The notes below the pieces were generated by a model. That model was not told where the DNA came from, made no database searches, and worked only from the letters and a program-made list of their open reading frames with translations. Shown here piece after piece: positions 34,948 through 46,225 of a stretch of DNA of 64,000 bases. Numbering within the stretch: position 1 is the stretch's first letter; the number at the start of each line of letters is the position of its first letter. A program made the translations under genes and the position numbers. This DNA comes from Euphorbia lathyris (taxonomy: Eukaryota > Streptophyta > Magnoliopsida > Malpighiales > Euphorbiaceae), in assembly GCF_963576675.1 (NCBI RefSeq), contig NC_088913.1, positions 92,751,001 through 92,815,000 of the forward strand, given 5' to 3'.

Positions 34948-35215
34948 ACGGGCGTCCAACCACGCCGGGCGAACGCCCAACGCGTCGGGCGGGCGCCCAA
35001 CCACGCCAGGCGAACGCCCAACGCGTCGGGCGGACGCCCGATGAGGATTGGGCGCTCGCCCAACGCCGTTGGGCGATCGCCCAACGAAAGTTGGGCGATC
35101 GCCCAACATTGTTGGGCGGCCGCCCAACAAGGTTGGGCGGTAGCCCGACACTAGGTTGGGCGGCCGCCCAACCACAATGGGCGACGCCCAAATTTTTTTG
35201 GGTGTCACCCATTGT
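34948..35215 (+). repeat. GC-rich palindrome array in 3' LTR U3
   Basis: About 13 tandem GGGCGNNCGCCC-type palindromes, including GATCG-centred units (GGGCGATCGCCCAAC twice) that the 5' LTR copy lacks. Array length and order differ between the LTRs of one element. Confidence 0.9.
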
Positions 35216-35232
35216 TCTGGGATCCGTTTCCC

Positions 35233-35239
35233 TATATAA
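35233..35239 (+). promoter_or_regulatory. TATA box of the 3' LTR
   Basis: TATATAA in the same context as in the 5' LTR (CCCTATATAAGGGCACGG). Read-through from this promoter would enter the chromovirus integrase remnant and the DNA beyond. Confidence 0.65.
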
Positions 35240-37581
35240 GGGCACGGATCCCAAGGTGAAAGGGGGGAGGCTTTTTGGGGAAACACTTTCTCACTCTAAA
35301 CATTTTTAGAGAGAGAGAGAGTGGATTTTTGTGAGAAAAATATTTTTTTTCTCAAAAATTCCAAATTTCCTAAGTTCAATTTTTGCTAAATTTTTATTAA
35401 AATCAGGAGCTCGCGGTTCGTGGAATCAATCGGCTTCGACTGTCAGATACCGAATCAAAGGTATTATCCGAGGACTAGACTCTTTATTTTATTTTATTTA
35501 ATTTATTTCTCTCCTTCTATTTATTTTTTATGCTATAGTTTTTATTCCTTTAGTCATTTATTTATTTCGTCACGTTTTATTTAGTTAGCGTATTTATTTA
35601 ATTTTCGTTTCGTGTTAAATAAAATTCGGTTTTGTTTTAAAATAAAAACCTCGTTTTGACATCCCAATACGAACCGTGATCCGATAAAAAGGTAGTTCGG
35701 GTGTCGAAAATGTTGTAATTATAAGTTTTTTAATTTAAAAGAAATTTCCAAATAATGTTTTAAAATAAAAACATCGTTTTAGGAACTTCCGTTTTCGATT
35801 ATGATCCATTTTCGGTAGTTCGGAAGTCCAAAACGATTGAATTAGATTTAATTTAAGGCTTTTGAATAAATCTGGAAAATATTGGAGTGCTGCTGTAATT
35901 TGCCAATTCTGTCACTAAAGGCTGTTTACCGACGGATTTTCCGTCGGTAAATCTGCAAAATGTAAAAAATGCCATTTCAGTCCCTTTTTCTTAACTTTTA
36001 GACTTTTAATCCTTAGTATATATATATATGATTATGTAATACATGTTTTTCAACTTATTTTAGAACTTTAGTATATATATCTATTTTAGAATATTTGTAT
36101 ATCTCTTTTTATTCTATTTTGTAATATAAGTATAAATATATATATATGTATTTCCCTTTTTTATTAACTTAGGTTATATTTAAATATTAGTTACTTGATA
36201 TTTTGAGAAATAATGAATAGACATTAGCATATGGTATTTTTGATATTTAAACTATATTAATTATGTATATATATGTATAGTTTTTTTAGAATATTTGGGT
36301 TATTTTAGTGATTATTGGGTTAAATTATTTTTAGATAAGTATTACTTTCTTAGTTATAGGATTTACTTATTATTTTCACATTTCAAAGTATAAGATATAT
36401 TGTGTTTATTATCTTCATATACATATAGTGATTTTTGGTTAAATCTTATTTTCTTATCTTCCTTTTTGATTTAAATGTATACATATATATATATGGTCTA
36501 AAACCATTTTCTTTATTCTTTTGGCCCATTCATGGGTCCATGTTTCAAAAGGGCTTCATTTGAGTGTAAATGTTAGTTTATTGTAATTATAATAGTTAAA
36601 GAGTCCATTAAAGTAAGTGGGGAAAATAAATCACCAAAAAGAGAGTTTTCAATTGAATTATTTAAACTAATGTTTTTTTTAGATTTGTAATGTAAATAAA
36701 TGGAGTCATTCTTGTTAATATTTCAAATCGTCTTCAAAATATCAAGTTTTAAAACCCTAATCCGTTCCAAAGGCGGATTAAAGGATCATTGTAATTAAAA
36801 TTGTTTTCTTTGCGAATATTAGAGTTTTGAACCATTTTCTTAAAGAATTTGTACAAAATAAAATTGACTTGTATGTTTAACCATGTTTTCTCATTAAAAG
36901 GTTTTTTTATCTCAAACGTTTTCAAATACTCGAGTCGTTCCAACGGCGATTCGGGTAAACTTCATCAAACGGAGTTTTAAAACGCACCTGAATCGTTCCA
37001 ACGGCGATTAAGGTGCGAACCATGTAAATAAATCCGTTTTTGGGAAATAAGTTAGTGTAGAATAAACACACGATATAATATTTAATACGGTTGTAAATAA
37101 ATCACTTCTTTCTTCCCCCTCTCTGTGTATGTATAAACATAAATGGGTGATTCTTTACTGATGTGGCTTTTCAATATCATATGCTCAAAACGGTTTCTAA
37201 AAAGAGAAAGAAAAGGGTTTCAAATGAATTTTAAACTTAAAGAAGTATACGATTAGTCCGTTATCGCCTAACATGCTGAGTAGGAGGCCGGTGGTTCATA
37301 ACCGGGCGATGTCGGGGTGCCTAGTAGCCTTTCTCCGGAAAGGAGCTAGCCTTCTCGGCTCGTACCTAAGTTTCCCGAACCCACACCGGTCTCCCGCAAG
37401 GGATCGGTGTTCATTTTCCCATTCGTGGGTGGCGACTCTTCCATATCTCCGAGCTCCGGTCCTGCCGAGCAGCTTGATTCCACGATTGGTTGCTTTCGGC
37501 GCCAATCACCGCTTACGTCGCCATGAGGTTGTCCACCCCCCGGTCCGCCCGGGAGATTAGGCCGCGGCACCTCGTGTAACA

Positions 37582-38538
37582 ATAGGCTTTCTTCAAGCAG
37601 GTAGTCAAATATTGGGGAATCCCAAAGAGTATTGTCAATGATAGAGATGGTCGATTTGTAGGAAGTTTTTGGGCTGAATTATTTCGACTCTTGGGGTCGA
37701 GCCTCGACATGTCCACTAGTTATCATCCTCAGACTAATGGTCAAACATAGCAATTTAACAGCATGCTGGAAGAGTACCTTCGCCACTTTGTCAATGCCAG
37801 TCAACGAAACTAGCCTTCATTGTTGGATGTGGCGCAATTATGCTTTAATAGCCAGAAAAGTTCTGCTACTAATAAATCACCGTTTGAAATTATTACAGGT
37901 CAACATTCGTTGGTGCCTCATTCATTTGACATTCCATATACATGCAAGAATCCAAAATCATACTTATTCACAAAGGAGTGGAAACAGACAAGGAGATTGC
38001 TAAGGTGCATTTGACGAAAGCATCAAAGAGGATGAAGAAATGGGTGGATACAAACCGACGTCCACAAGAGTTCTAAGTGGGAGATATGGTCCTGCTCAAA
38101 CTTCGACCTGAACAACTTCGCTGCCTACGTAATAGAGATACAAAACTTGTCAAGAAGTACGAGGGACCTCTCCCGGTCCTAGCTAAAGTGGGACTCGTAG
38201 CCTACAAACTGGATCTCCCACAGTGGATGTCATTCCACCTAGTGTTCCATGTTAGCAACTTGAAACAGTACCATTCAGATATAGTAGGTGATCAGTGCAA
38301 CAAATCAAAGTGCCCTCCAATCACAAAGAAAGCACCTGCCATCAAAGAAGTGGAAGAGATCCTTGCAGAACGCACATCAACAACATCAAATCGACGCCCT
38401 CACATAGAGTACCTTGTCAAGTGGAGATCTCAAGGAATAGAAGAGACAAGTTGGGAGAAAGCCGCCGACCTACAAACCTTCCAGCACAAGATTGAAGACT
38501 TCATCAAAACCCGCTCGATAGGGACGTCGAACCTCTGA
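37582..38538 (+). pseudogene. Chromovirus integrase 3' part with chromodomain
   Basis: This resumes the integrase interrupted at 9816, after the repeated ATAGG. It reads VVKYWGIPKSIVNDRDGRF (second catalytic Asp), then YHPQTNGQT followed by TAG where the catalytic Glu is expected, then FNSMLEEYLRHF. After several frame breaks the C-terminal part (from about 38077) is open: MVLLKLRPEQ, LPVLAKVGLVAYKLDLP, then a chromodomain near 38340-38500 (EVEEILAERT, IEYLVKWRSQGIEETSWE). The chromodomain marks the element as a chromovirus; in that clade it guides insertion to heterochromatin. Confidence 0.92.
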
Positions 38539-38549
38539 GTGGGGGAGAG
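38537..38549 (+). other. Polypurine tract of the chromovirus
   Basis: GAGTGGGGGAGAG lies directly before TGTAAGG at 38550, just after the chromodomain stop codon. It is the usual arrangement in chromoviruses. Confidence 0.75.
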
Positions 38550-38996
38550 TGTAAGGGGGGATTATCTTTGTAATCACACTATGTAAGGGGAGAGAGTGAC
38601 TCTAGTATACCCTATGGAACATTATAATGGCCATTGGCCATAGACCTCGAGTTGGTATAAGAAACACTATATGTTGTCGACATCCTACCATCTCTAGTAG
38701 TTGCCCCCTACTACTAGGGGATGGGACCTATGATGTAACACTGCTACTTATATATTAATAACATCATCCGCGTATTATTCCTTCTTGTGTGTCCTACATG
38801 TTATCTATGCGTGTGTATGAATATGATGGGTGCCTATATGTTGGTATTGTATGTATGCTACTATATTCCCTATATGGGTTCCTACCTAACCCTTGCATGT
38901 GATTCTTGCAGTTAGAGTGATATAATTTTTTTAGCTGGCTTACTTCGAGGAGGATAGGTAAGCGCCACACGGACCCTGACGACTGGCCCCATGACA
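38550..38996 (+). repeat. 3' LTR of the chromovirus
   Basis: A 447-bp LTR beginning TGTAAGGGGGG and ending CCCATGACA. The right flank ATTAGCACC matches, at 40031, a duplicated copy of the locus that has no insertion, which supports the right end. The 5' LTR is absent from the window. Confidence 0.7.
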
Positions 38997-39238
38997 ATTA
39001 GCACCGATTTATGTCACCTCTGGTTCATCAGATAATTTTTTTTTTTGAATCCATAAGATAATATTTTTAAAGATGAAATATCATAGTGATTACTGTGATA
39101 TGAATATTTTGAAATATATAATTATTTTGTTAATTTTTGGTACATCCTTTAGCAACACTATGAGGGTTAATTAAAAAAAATACAACTTTGACATCATTGT
39201 TAGGACAAACAATTGGCTTCTACCCACTTGTTGATATA
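38997..39238 (+). repeat. Duplicated locus, copy A
   Basis: This matches 40031-40770 with moderate divergence (shared GGTTCATCAGATAAT, TAGCAACACTATGAG, AACTTTGACATCAT). Copy A abuts the chromovirus LTR on the left and a hAT MITE on the right. It is non-coding. Confidence 0.8.
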
Positions 39239-39914
39239 TATAACTGTAAACGAGCCGAGCCGAGCTTCGACCTTGGTTCGAGCTCAATTTTCTGTTCGAG
39301 ATTAGCTCGTTTAGCAGCTCGATTGTTCACGAGCTGCTCACGAGCAGAGCTCGTTTATCGAGCTCACGAGCTTACTCACGAACAACTCGTTTTATTTATT
39401 CGTGAGCAGCTCATTCATTGTGTTCACGAGCTTTGCTCATGAGCAGCTCGTTTGTTTTTCTATGAAAAACTAATTTCTTGTGTTCGCGAGCTTTGCTCAC
39501 GAACAACTCGTTTGTTTTTCTATGAAAAGCTAATTTCTTATGCTTGTGAGTTTTGATCACAAGCAACTCATTTGTTTTGCTCACGAACGAGCTCGTTTAT
39601 GGTGTTCACAAACAAAATAATATCAAATTCGGTACATCAAATAATTATAATTGGGTATACTTGTAGTATAAATTTATATACATTACTAAACTTTGTATTT
39701 TTTTAAATATATAAATATTATAATTAAGTTAGCCACGAACTTGTTCACGAGCCTCTAACCGAGCTTGCTTGCGAGCTTTCGAGCCGATTTTTGGTCTGCT
39801 CAAACTCGGCTTATTTACAAACCGAGCCTGAAAATCATGCTCACGAGCGGTTCATTAAAAGATCGAGCCGAACTGAGCCGAGCTTTTATCGAGCTCGGCT
39901 CATTTACAACCCTA
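39239..39914. mobile_element. hAT-type MITE with 8-bp TSD
   Basis: Both sides carry TTGATATA (39231-39238 and 39915-39922). The ends are imperfect inverted repeats: TATAACTGTAAACGAGCC, and the complement TAGGGTTGTAAATGAGCC. The interior is built of GAGCTCG/ACGAGC-rich repeats forming a long hairpin. It encodes nothing. Confidence 0.88.
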
Positions 39915-39922
39915 TTGATATA

Positions 39923-40194
39923 GTTAACATCAATAACGTCGCTTGAAACCACTTCTCTCATAATGGATTCCAGTGGTTGGGGGTGCAACGGACCTCGTGC
40001 ACCCTCCGTCACTTGATGGGATTTTGGATGATTAGCACTGACTTATATCACTCTGGTTCATCAGATAATATTTTTAAAAATGGATTACTTTGCTATGAAT
40101 ATGTTGAAATATATAATTATATTGTTAATTTTTGGTATATCCTTTAGCAACACTATGAGAGTTAGTTTCAAAAAAAATTACTAACAACTTTGAC
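39923..40194 (+). repeat. Spacer and start of duplicated locus copy B
   Basis: After about 108 bp of unique sequence, copy B of the duplicated locus begins at about 40031 (GATGATTAGCACTGAC) and runs to the MITE at 40195, then resumes after it to about 40770. Here ATTAG is not interrupted by the chromovirus. Confidence 0.7.
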
Positions 40195-40719
40195 GGGTAA
40201 ATTACACCCATGGTAACTGAACTTTACTCATTTTAACATTATGGCCACTGAATTTCATTTCTTCCTGGTATGGTCACTGAACTTTACACTTTTTAACACC
40301 GGTGGCCACTTAACATCTCAAAACGACCGTTGACGGCTAAAAATAAAAAATCCAAAGAGTTAATGATATTCTAAGAAACTTTAATTCTTGAAAATTTTCG
40401 TTTTGAGATCATTTTGGTGTTGTTTGGTTAGGAGAGAGAAAGTGAATTTTTAGAGAGAGAAAGCTCCAAAAAATGTGATTTTCGAAAATAAAAAATGTGA
40501 TTTCATGGTAAATATCGTTATGAACAACTTTAATTCTTGAATATTTTCATTTTGAGGTCGTTAACGATCGTTAACGGTCATTTTGAGAAGTTAATTAAAA
40601 TTGAGTGGCCACCGGTGTTAAAAAATGTAAAGTTCAGTGGCTATACCAGGAAAAAATAAAATTCAGTGAGCATAATGTGAAAATGGCTAAAGTTCAGTGG
40701 CCATGGGTGTAATTTACCC
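40195..40719. mobile_element. Mutator-like MITE, second full copy
   Basis: Same family as 3947-4449: begins GGGTAAATTACACCCATGG and ends CCATGGGTGTAATTTACCC. Flanked by CAACTTTGAC at 40185-40194 and 40720-40729, a perfect 10-bp TSD. Non-coding. Confidence 0.92.
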
Positions 40720-40913
40720 CAACTTTGACATCATAGGACAAGCAATGACTTCTAACAACTACCATTAACTAATATATATGCCCCATATATAAATTTTTTA
40801 GCAAACAACTGTAATTTTATTAAAACCAATTTTAATTTATCTTGAACCTAAAACCGACATACACTGATTAATACTAATGAAACCTATAATGTGTTTCGCT
40901 CTGATACCACTAA

Positions 40914-41786
40914 GAGTGCGTTTGGTACGCTGTAATGCAATGTAATCAATATTGTAATGTAATCAATGTTGTAATGTAATGGAATGGAATAACCATTACA
41001 TTACCATGTTTGGTTAGTAAAATTTTACAATTGATGTAATGTAATTACCATTACATTATCATTAGGGGTGTGCATCGGTGCAAAACCGAACCGAGCCGAA
41101 AAAACTGAATACCAAAATGATCAAAATAATTCATACCGACACCGAACCGAGTAATAGGTAAAACCGAATTAAAACCGAATCGAAATATGCGGTTCGGTTC
41201 GGTTTAAACCGAACAAACCGAATTAAGTTAAAAATAACAAATAACAAATAAAAATCACTATATAAATGTAAAATATGTGTAATTCGGTGCGGTTCGTTTT
41301 TTTACATTTTCTGTCAAACCTAAACGAACCGAATCGAATACCGAAATAAACTTAAAATTAAAATCGATGTCGAACCGAATTGTTAAAAAAACCGAACCGA
41401 AAAACTGAATTCACTCAGTTCGGTATGCGGTTTAAACCGAACCGATGCACACCCCTAATTATCATGTTTGTTTTGCTATGTATAATCATAAATTTCTATT
41501 TACTCTTATAAATATATATAACAATAGTAATAATAAAAAATTAATAATAATGTGATGTAAAAAATGGAGGAAATGAAAATGTTAGATTGAAGGAATTAGG
41601 AATACATATTGGAATGTAATGGGAATTCCTATTGATTTTTTTAGTAATCCTCATTACAAAACTTATTGAAGAAAATTAAAGTCATGGAATTCTCATTACA
41701 TTCCAATAAAACTATAGAGTGCATCCAAACATAGTAATGAGTTTTTGATGTAATGGGCATTCCATTACGTCTTACCAAACGTACCC
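40914..41786. mobile_element. Harbinger/Tourist-like MITE with nested hAT
   Basis: The ends are GAGTGCGTTTGGTA and, on the other strand, GGGTACGTTTGGTA, flanked by TAA on both sides (40911-40913 and 41787-41789). The TAA TSD and end motif fit PIF/Harbinger. The interior is repetitive ATTACATT/TGTAATG sequence and is split by a hAT MITE at 41063-41457. Confidence 0.82.
41063..41457. mobile_element. hAT MITE nested in the Harbinger MITE
   Basis: Terminal inverted repeats TAGGGGTGTGCATCGGTGC are nearly perfect. The 8-bp TSD ATTATCAT is exact (41055-41062 and 41458-41465). The interior is rich in AACCGAAC/GGTTCGGTT units. Non-coding. Confidence 0.95.
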
Positions 41787-41789
41787 TAA

Positions 41790-44700
41790 AGAAATTTCTG
41801 GTGTCCTCTGATTCACATGCATTGGTTTTTATAATATGTATACGATATTAATAAAACCCTTAATTTAATTCATTTATATCCTGTATTATAATATGATTAG
41901 AATATCCGAAATTAATTATCTAGACTTTTTTATTAGTTTTCTTTAATCAATAGTTTTTTAAAACTGGATAATAAAAAAAGAAAATGCAGGATTCGTATGG
42001 ATTGCCATTCAACAACATGTGCTACAATTAATTTATAACATAAAACAAGATGGCTCCACTCCAAAAGTTTCAATTGTACTACTAACATCTCAAAGTATAT
42101 AATTTAAAATTTATTGAAAAGTCAACTAATAAAAAAAATGCTTATAAAAATACATAATTATTTAATTTAGATTCACGTATTAAAAACGGATACAATAAAA
42201 AAAATCTCAAACTGCTCACTCTTCAATTTTCATCCATTCTTCATTAATTCTTCATCAATTTCATCAATTAATCTTCCAATTTTGGAAACTTTTAATTGCA
42301 ATCTTCTATTTAAAGAGGAAAAAGGAAGTCTGTCTTCCTTTTCCTCACTGCACCGTTCTGTTGTTTTATATTTCTTCTTGTTTGTTCAATAAATTATAGT
42401 TGAGTTGCACATATTTCACCAAAATTCTTATTCTGCTTGAATTACATCTGTTATTTGTTATCTTTTCATTGGTAACTTTTTCTGTTTTAGTAAGGGTAGA
42501 AATGGAAGATCTTAGACGTAGATCACTACATCTTATTGCAAAAGAAATGACTTAGATCCGAAGATTCAGAAGAGCTTAATGCTGAATATGATGAGGGCAT
42601 CTTGCACTCATACACGGGGCGTAAGATAGAATACGCGGAGCGTGAATCCGGAGCCGAGAGAAAGGAAGAAAACCACGCGGGAAGGGGGTCATTAGGGCAT
42701 TCCACGGGGAGCGTGTTGTTCAGTGCGCGGGACGTGGATCGAACCTTCAAAGAGAACTAGTTCCAAGAGGTCAACTACGCAGGGCGTAACACCAGAGACG
42801 CCACGCGTAAACCCCATCAACAAGGCGCACCAGGATCAGGAGCTGCACCACATGGGGCGTAGGGCGTGTCCCGTCTGTAGGATATTTCTTCACCAAGTTC
42901 TTCATACTATGGACCACTCCTTAATTACACCTTTGCCACTCCCTAATTACAACTCTACCACTCCTTATTTACAAACATGTCATCCTTTTACCATTAACCC
43001 AATTTACCCTTTATCTTCATATTATAATTAGTTATTTAATTTACCTTTTTATAATTTGGCAATTAGGTTTTTGAGATGATATAAATTCATCTCTTTCTTT
43101 TTGTAATGTTTAACTTTTTATCAATCAAATTATCAACTTTTTTGTGAAGCTTTGTTAAGGTTCTACCTTCAACAATGAGATTTTATTATTCCCATGGATT
43201 TAGTCCATGAAATTGGGATTCACTCCTTCTAGTTTAGCTAGAAAATAACATATTTGCTAGTTTATGATTAAAACTAACATGTCACGAAACCGGTCTGTAT
43301 CAGAAGATATGATTACATGTGTTTTTTTTTTTTTTTGTAAATTTGGTGTTTGAGAAAGTATATATTTCATATATTGTTTATTTTATCTGTACCTTTTAAT
43401 AATTTATTTTGTTTTTTTGTAGTCTTTTTTAATCTTTATAGATTTTACCGTAGTCAAGGCATACCTTACTTATATAAGGTTTTATTCCTTAGTTTTCTTA
43501 TTATACTTAATGTTTTCTTATCTATAAAATGATGTATGCATTTTTATAATAAAAAACGGATACAACAATTTCACTATGTTTTGTCCTATATTGCTCAAAA
43601 TGATGTGTATGTCGAACAAAACACACAAAAATCATTAATGCAAGAGATTAATTATCTAGACTTTTCATTAGTTAAGATTTAATAATCAATAGTTTTTTTT
43701 ATTTTATTTAGAGCATTCTAATTACTTTAATTGAGTTTGTATATTAAATAGTCTCTTCATAATCATTGGCTTAATTTCATTTTCTTAAAAAAAGAGAATT
43801 CTCGGACTTGCCGCGATATCTCGATCATTGTAAATATTCAATCCCAATCTTAGTTAGAACTAAGCATAAAATAATTAATCCAAAATGTTTCTTCTGATTT
43901 AACCTGAGTTCAAGAAAATAAAATAAATAATAAGGCGACTCCAGATGTTATCTCGAGTTTACAAATAAATCCTACTAATTAAATGACAATCGATAAACCA
44001 TTTGGACTTATGTGAATATATCATAAAATATTGTTTTTATTAAAATTCACATTTTTGTTTAACGTATATATGATACATGTAAAACAAAATTGAGTTTTAA
44101 TTCTATGAGTACGATTACGTGTGTGTTATACACGTAGTTCTAAATTAAAATAAATTAATTCGAAATGTTATTTCGAATCAATAAAAAAATAGCCAAATTA
44201 ATTCGAATCGATGTGAAAACGTCATTCAGATGCACATCCAAGTTAATTCTACATGATGTGAAAACGTCATTAGAATTCAATAATAAACTTAAAATACCTT
44301 TTACTAAAATCCATTATTCTATTTATCGTATATGTGATATACGTAAAATAAAATATGATTTATTTTATAAATACGATTGCGTGTATGTTATACACGTAAC
44401 TCCCAAATTAAATTCTAAGCCAAATAACACTAAAGCACACGAGTACCTAGTTTATATCGATAATTTAAAGCAAAACAACTAGCAAACACATAATATCACA
44501 ATAGTACCGATTCGTCGGGCAAGGTAGGGTGAGATCACATCTCTTCCCTACACGTAACCCGAAAAATGAACTTCGATCTCTCCGACGACCATCCTTATCA
44601 AAACCAAACTACATAGTGTCAATCCAAACAGATAGACGTCCAATCACATCCGCACATGTATTTTCAAGTGTTGATTAGTGGCGACTCGAAATCTTAAATA

Positions 44701-45911
44701 CGCAAAGCGGATCGAGCCGGTCATGCGTCCCGACCTAAAAACCAAAAGCCAGGGTGTGACACATGTGACTAGATCGATCCGTCTGAGAAAACTACATGGT
44801 GGTTGTTCATAAGTTTTCTTCAGTAGGTCTCTAATTGTTTTCAGACCAGATTTCATTATAACATCATTGTTGAATCCCGTTCATTTTAACGTACACCTAA
44901 CAACTCTAAAATAAAAGTGTTGTATTTTGCCAAGTCTAGAAAGATGAAGCAAGGTAAATTTTGCCAAGTTTTAAAGTGTTGTATTTTTTGTGTTTTTAAA
45001 CCTTATTCTGATTGGAAACAGTCCAACTGTCAAAATCGACAGCCTTTCTAAGGGTCCCACCATCTTTTGGCTAAATTCTTTCCCTTAGAGCCTCAAAATC
45101 GTGACTTACTGATTTTCATGGACTTTTTGTATTTTTTCTTATTTCTTTCATTTTCCTTTCTGATTTTCATGTACTATATCAACTATGTTTTTGATATATT
45201 AATCAGCTATTTATTGAATTAGAAATTGATTTTGTTTTTCCAAACTTTTATTGAATTTTGAAGGTTAATTAACAGGTATTCATATGTCGAATCAACATTT
45301 TTTAACGTGTTCTTATTATTCCTATATCACTGGTTTTTCTAGAATCAAAAGATTTATAGAACTCCAGCTTTCTAGCATTCAACCCAATCAACAAACTGCT
45401 AGCAAAATCGATCAATTACTATGTATCAATTTGTTTGTAATTCTCAATTATTTTTTCGTTTAAATTATTGTAATCAAACCATTTATAATCAATAAAATAA
45501 AACAAGTTCAATATTTATGAGCTGATTAATCTTAACCACATATACATTCACACAAGATTATTAGAGAATTGTGAATTTGAACCCGATGTACAAAATAACA
45601 CCATTTTAATTTTAATATTTATTAAACCAATGCAATTTGATGCCTCAACATTTGTAAATTGGCATCAGTTTAGTCTCAACTTTCATTACTCAGAGCTCAA
45701 TGGTGGCATTTCTAAAAGAGTGATGCTAAGATGATGTTATTCTATATGTTGGGGATAATATGACACTTCTCCAAACACATTGAGCCTATTTTCATATATT
45801 ATTTCTTTATATACTTATTTTTAATTTACCTTGAAATTATTAAATTAATTCAGAAAAAGACAATTTTAATCTTCTAATAAAAATTACTTTTCATTTCGTG
45901 TTTCAGTTTCA
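41790..45911. other. Non-coding DNA with decayed LTR-like pieces
   Basis: No coding region is supported. At about 42595-42870 GC-richer phrases of the ACGCGGGGCGT type recur five or six times. At 43070-43150 there is an LTR-like TATA context followed by a T-rich tract. At 44678-44690 AGTGGCGACTC resembles the Tat-type primer site, so 43800-44680 may be an old LTR. The remainder is AT-rich with no repeat ends found. Confidence 0.4.
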
Positions 45912-46225
45912 CATGATTAACGGGTAAATTACATACGTTGTGTACAATCTTTGCTCTATTTCACACTTTGGTGTACAACTTTTAATTTTGTACACAAAAG
46001 TGTACAATCTTTTGGTGACCTCTCATTAAAGTATACAGCCGGTAATTGTGACCGGTCAACCCAAAGTCAACGCGCCACATCATCATTTTTAATTTTACCA
46101 ATTTTAAAAAGTGGGACCCACTTCTTATACAATCATAAAATATCATTATCCATTGTGTAAATTACTAAAATGCCATTGTCCTTTCATTTTTTTTCCATTT
46201 TTCTTCAATTTCTTTCTCTCTCAAT

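Larger units (their letters stand above)
9817..37581 (+). mobile_element. 27.8-kb non-autonomous Tat/Ogre-like LTR retrotransposon
   Basis: Both LTRs begin TGTAGACACCGAGTCGGA and end in CACCTCG, then one variable base, then TAACA. A TGGCGACTC-type primer site follows the 5' LTR and a polypurine tract precedes the 3' LTR. Without the nested element it is about 17.9 kb. The 12.3-kb interior holds a long leader, a 4.7-kb degenerate repeat zone, one gag C-terminal-like ORF, a 350-bp duplication and two 39-bp tandem arrays. No protease, RT, RNase H or integrase is visible, so it would depend on proteins from a relative. Giant size, tRNA-Arg-type primer site, the CHHC knuckle and arrays before the 3' LTR point to the Tat/Ogre lineage. 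Confidence 0.85.
34525..37581 (+). repeat. 3' LTR of the 27.8-kb element
   Basis: A 3057-bp LTR, uninterrupted. It holds the palindrome array (34948-35215), a TATA box (35233-35239), the 11-bp hairpin (35925-35951), an AT-rich U5-side tract, and a 3' segment (about 37102-37566) that the 5' LTR lacks. It ends CACCTCGTGTAACA, followed by the TSD ATAGG. Confidence 0.9.

Noticed and set aside
42595..43150. LTR of an additional retrotransposon
   Set aside because: GC-rich repeated phrases and a TATA-like context suggest it, but no TG..CA ends, TSD or primer site could be fixed.
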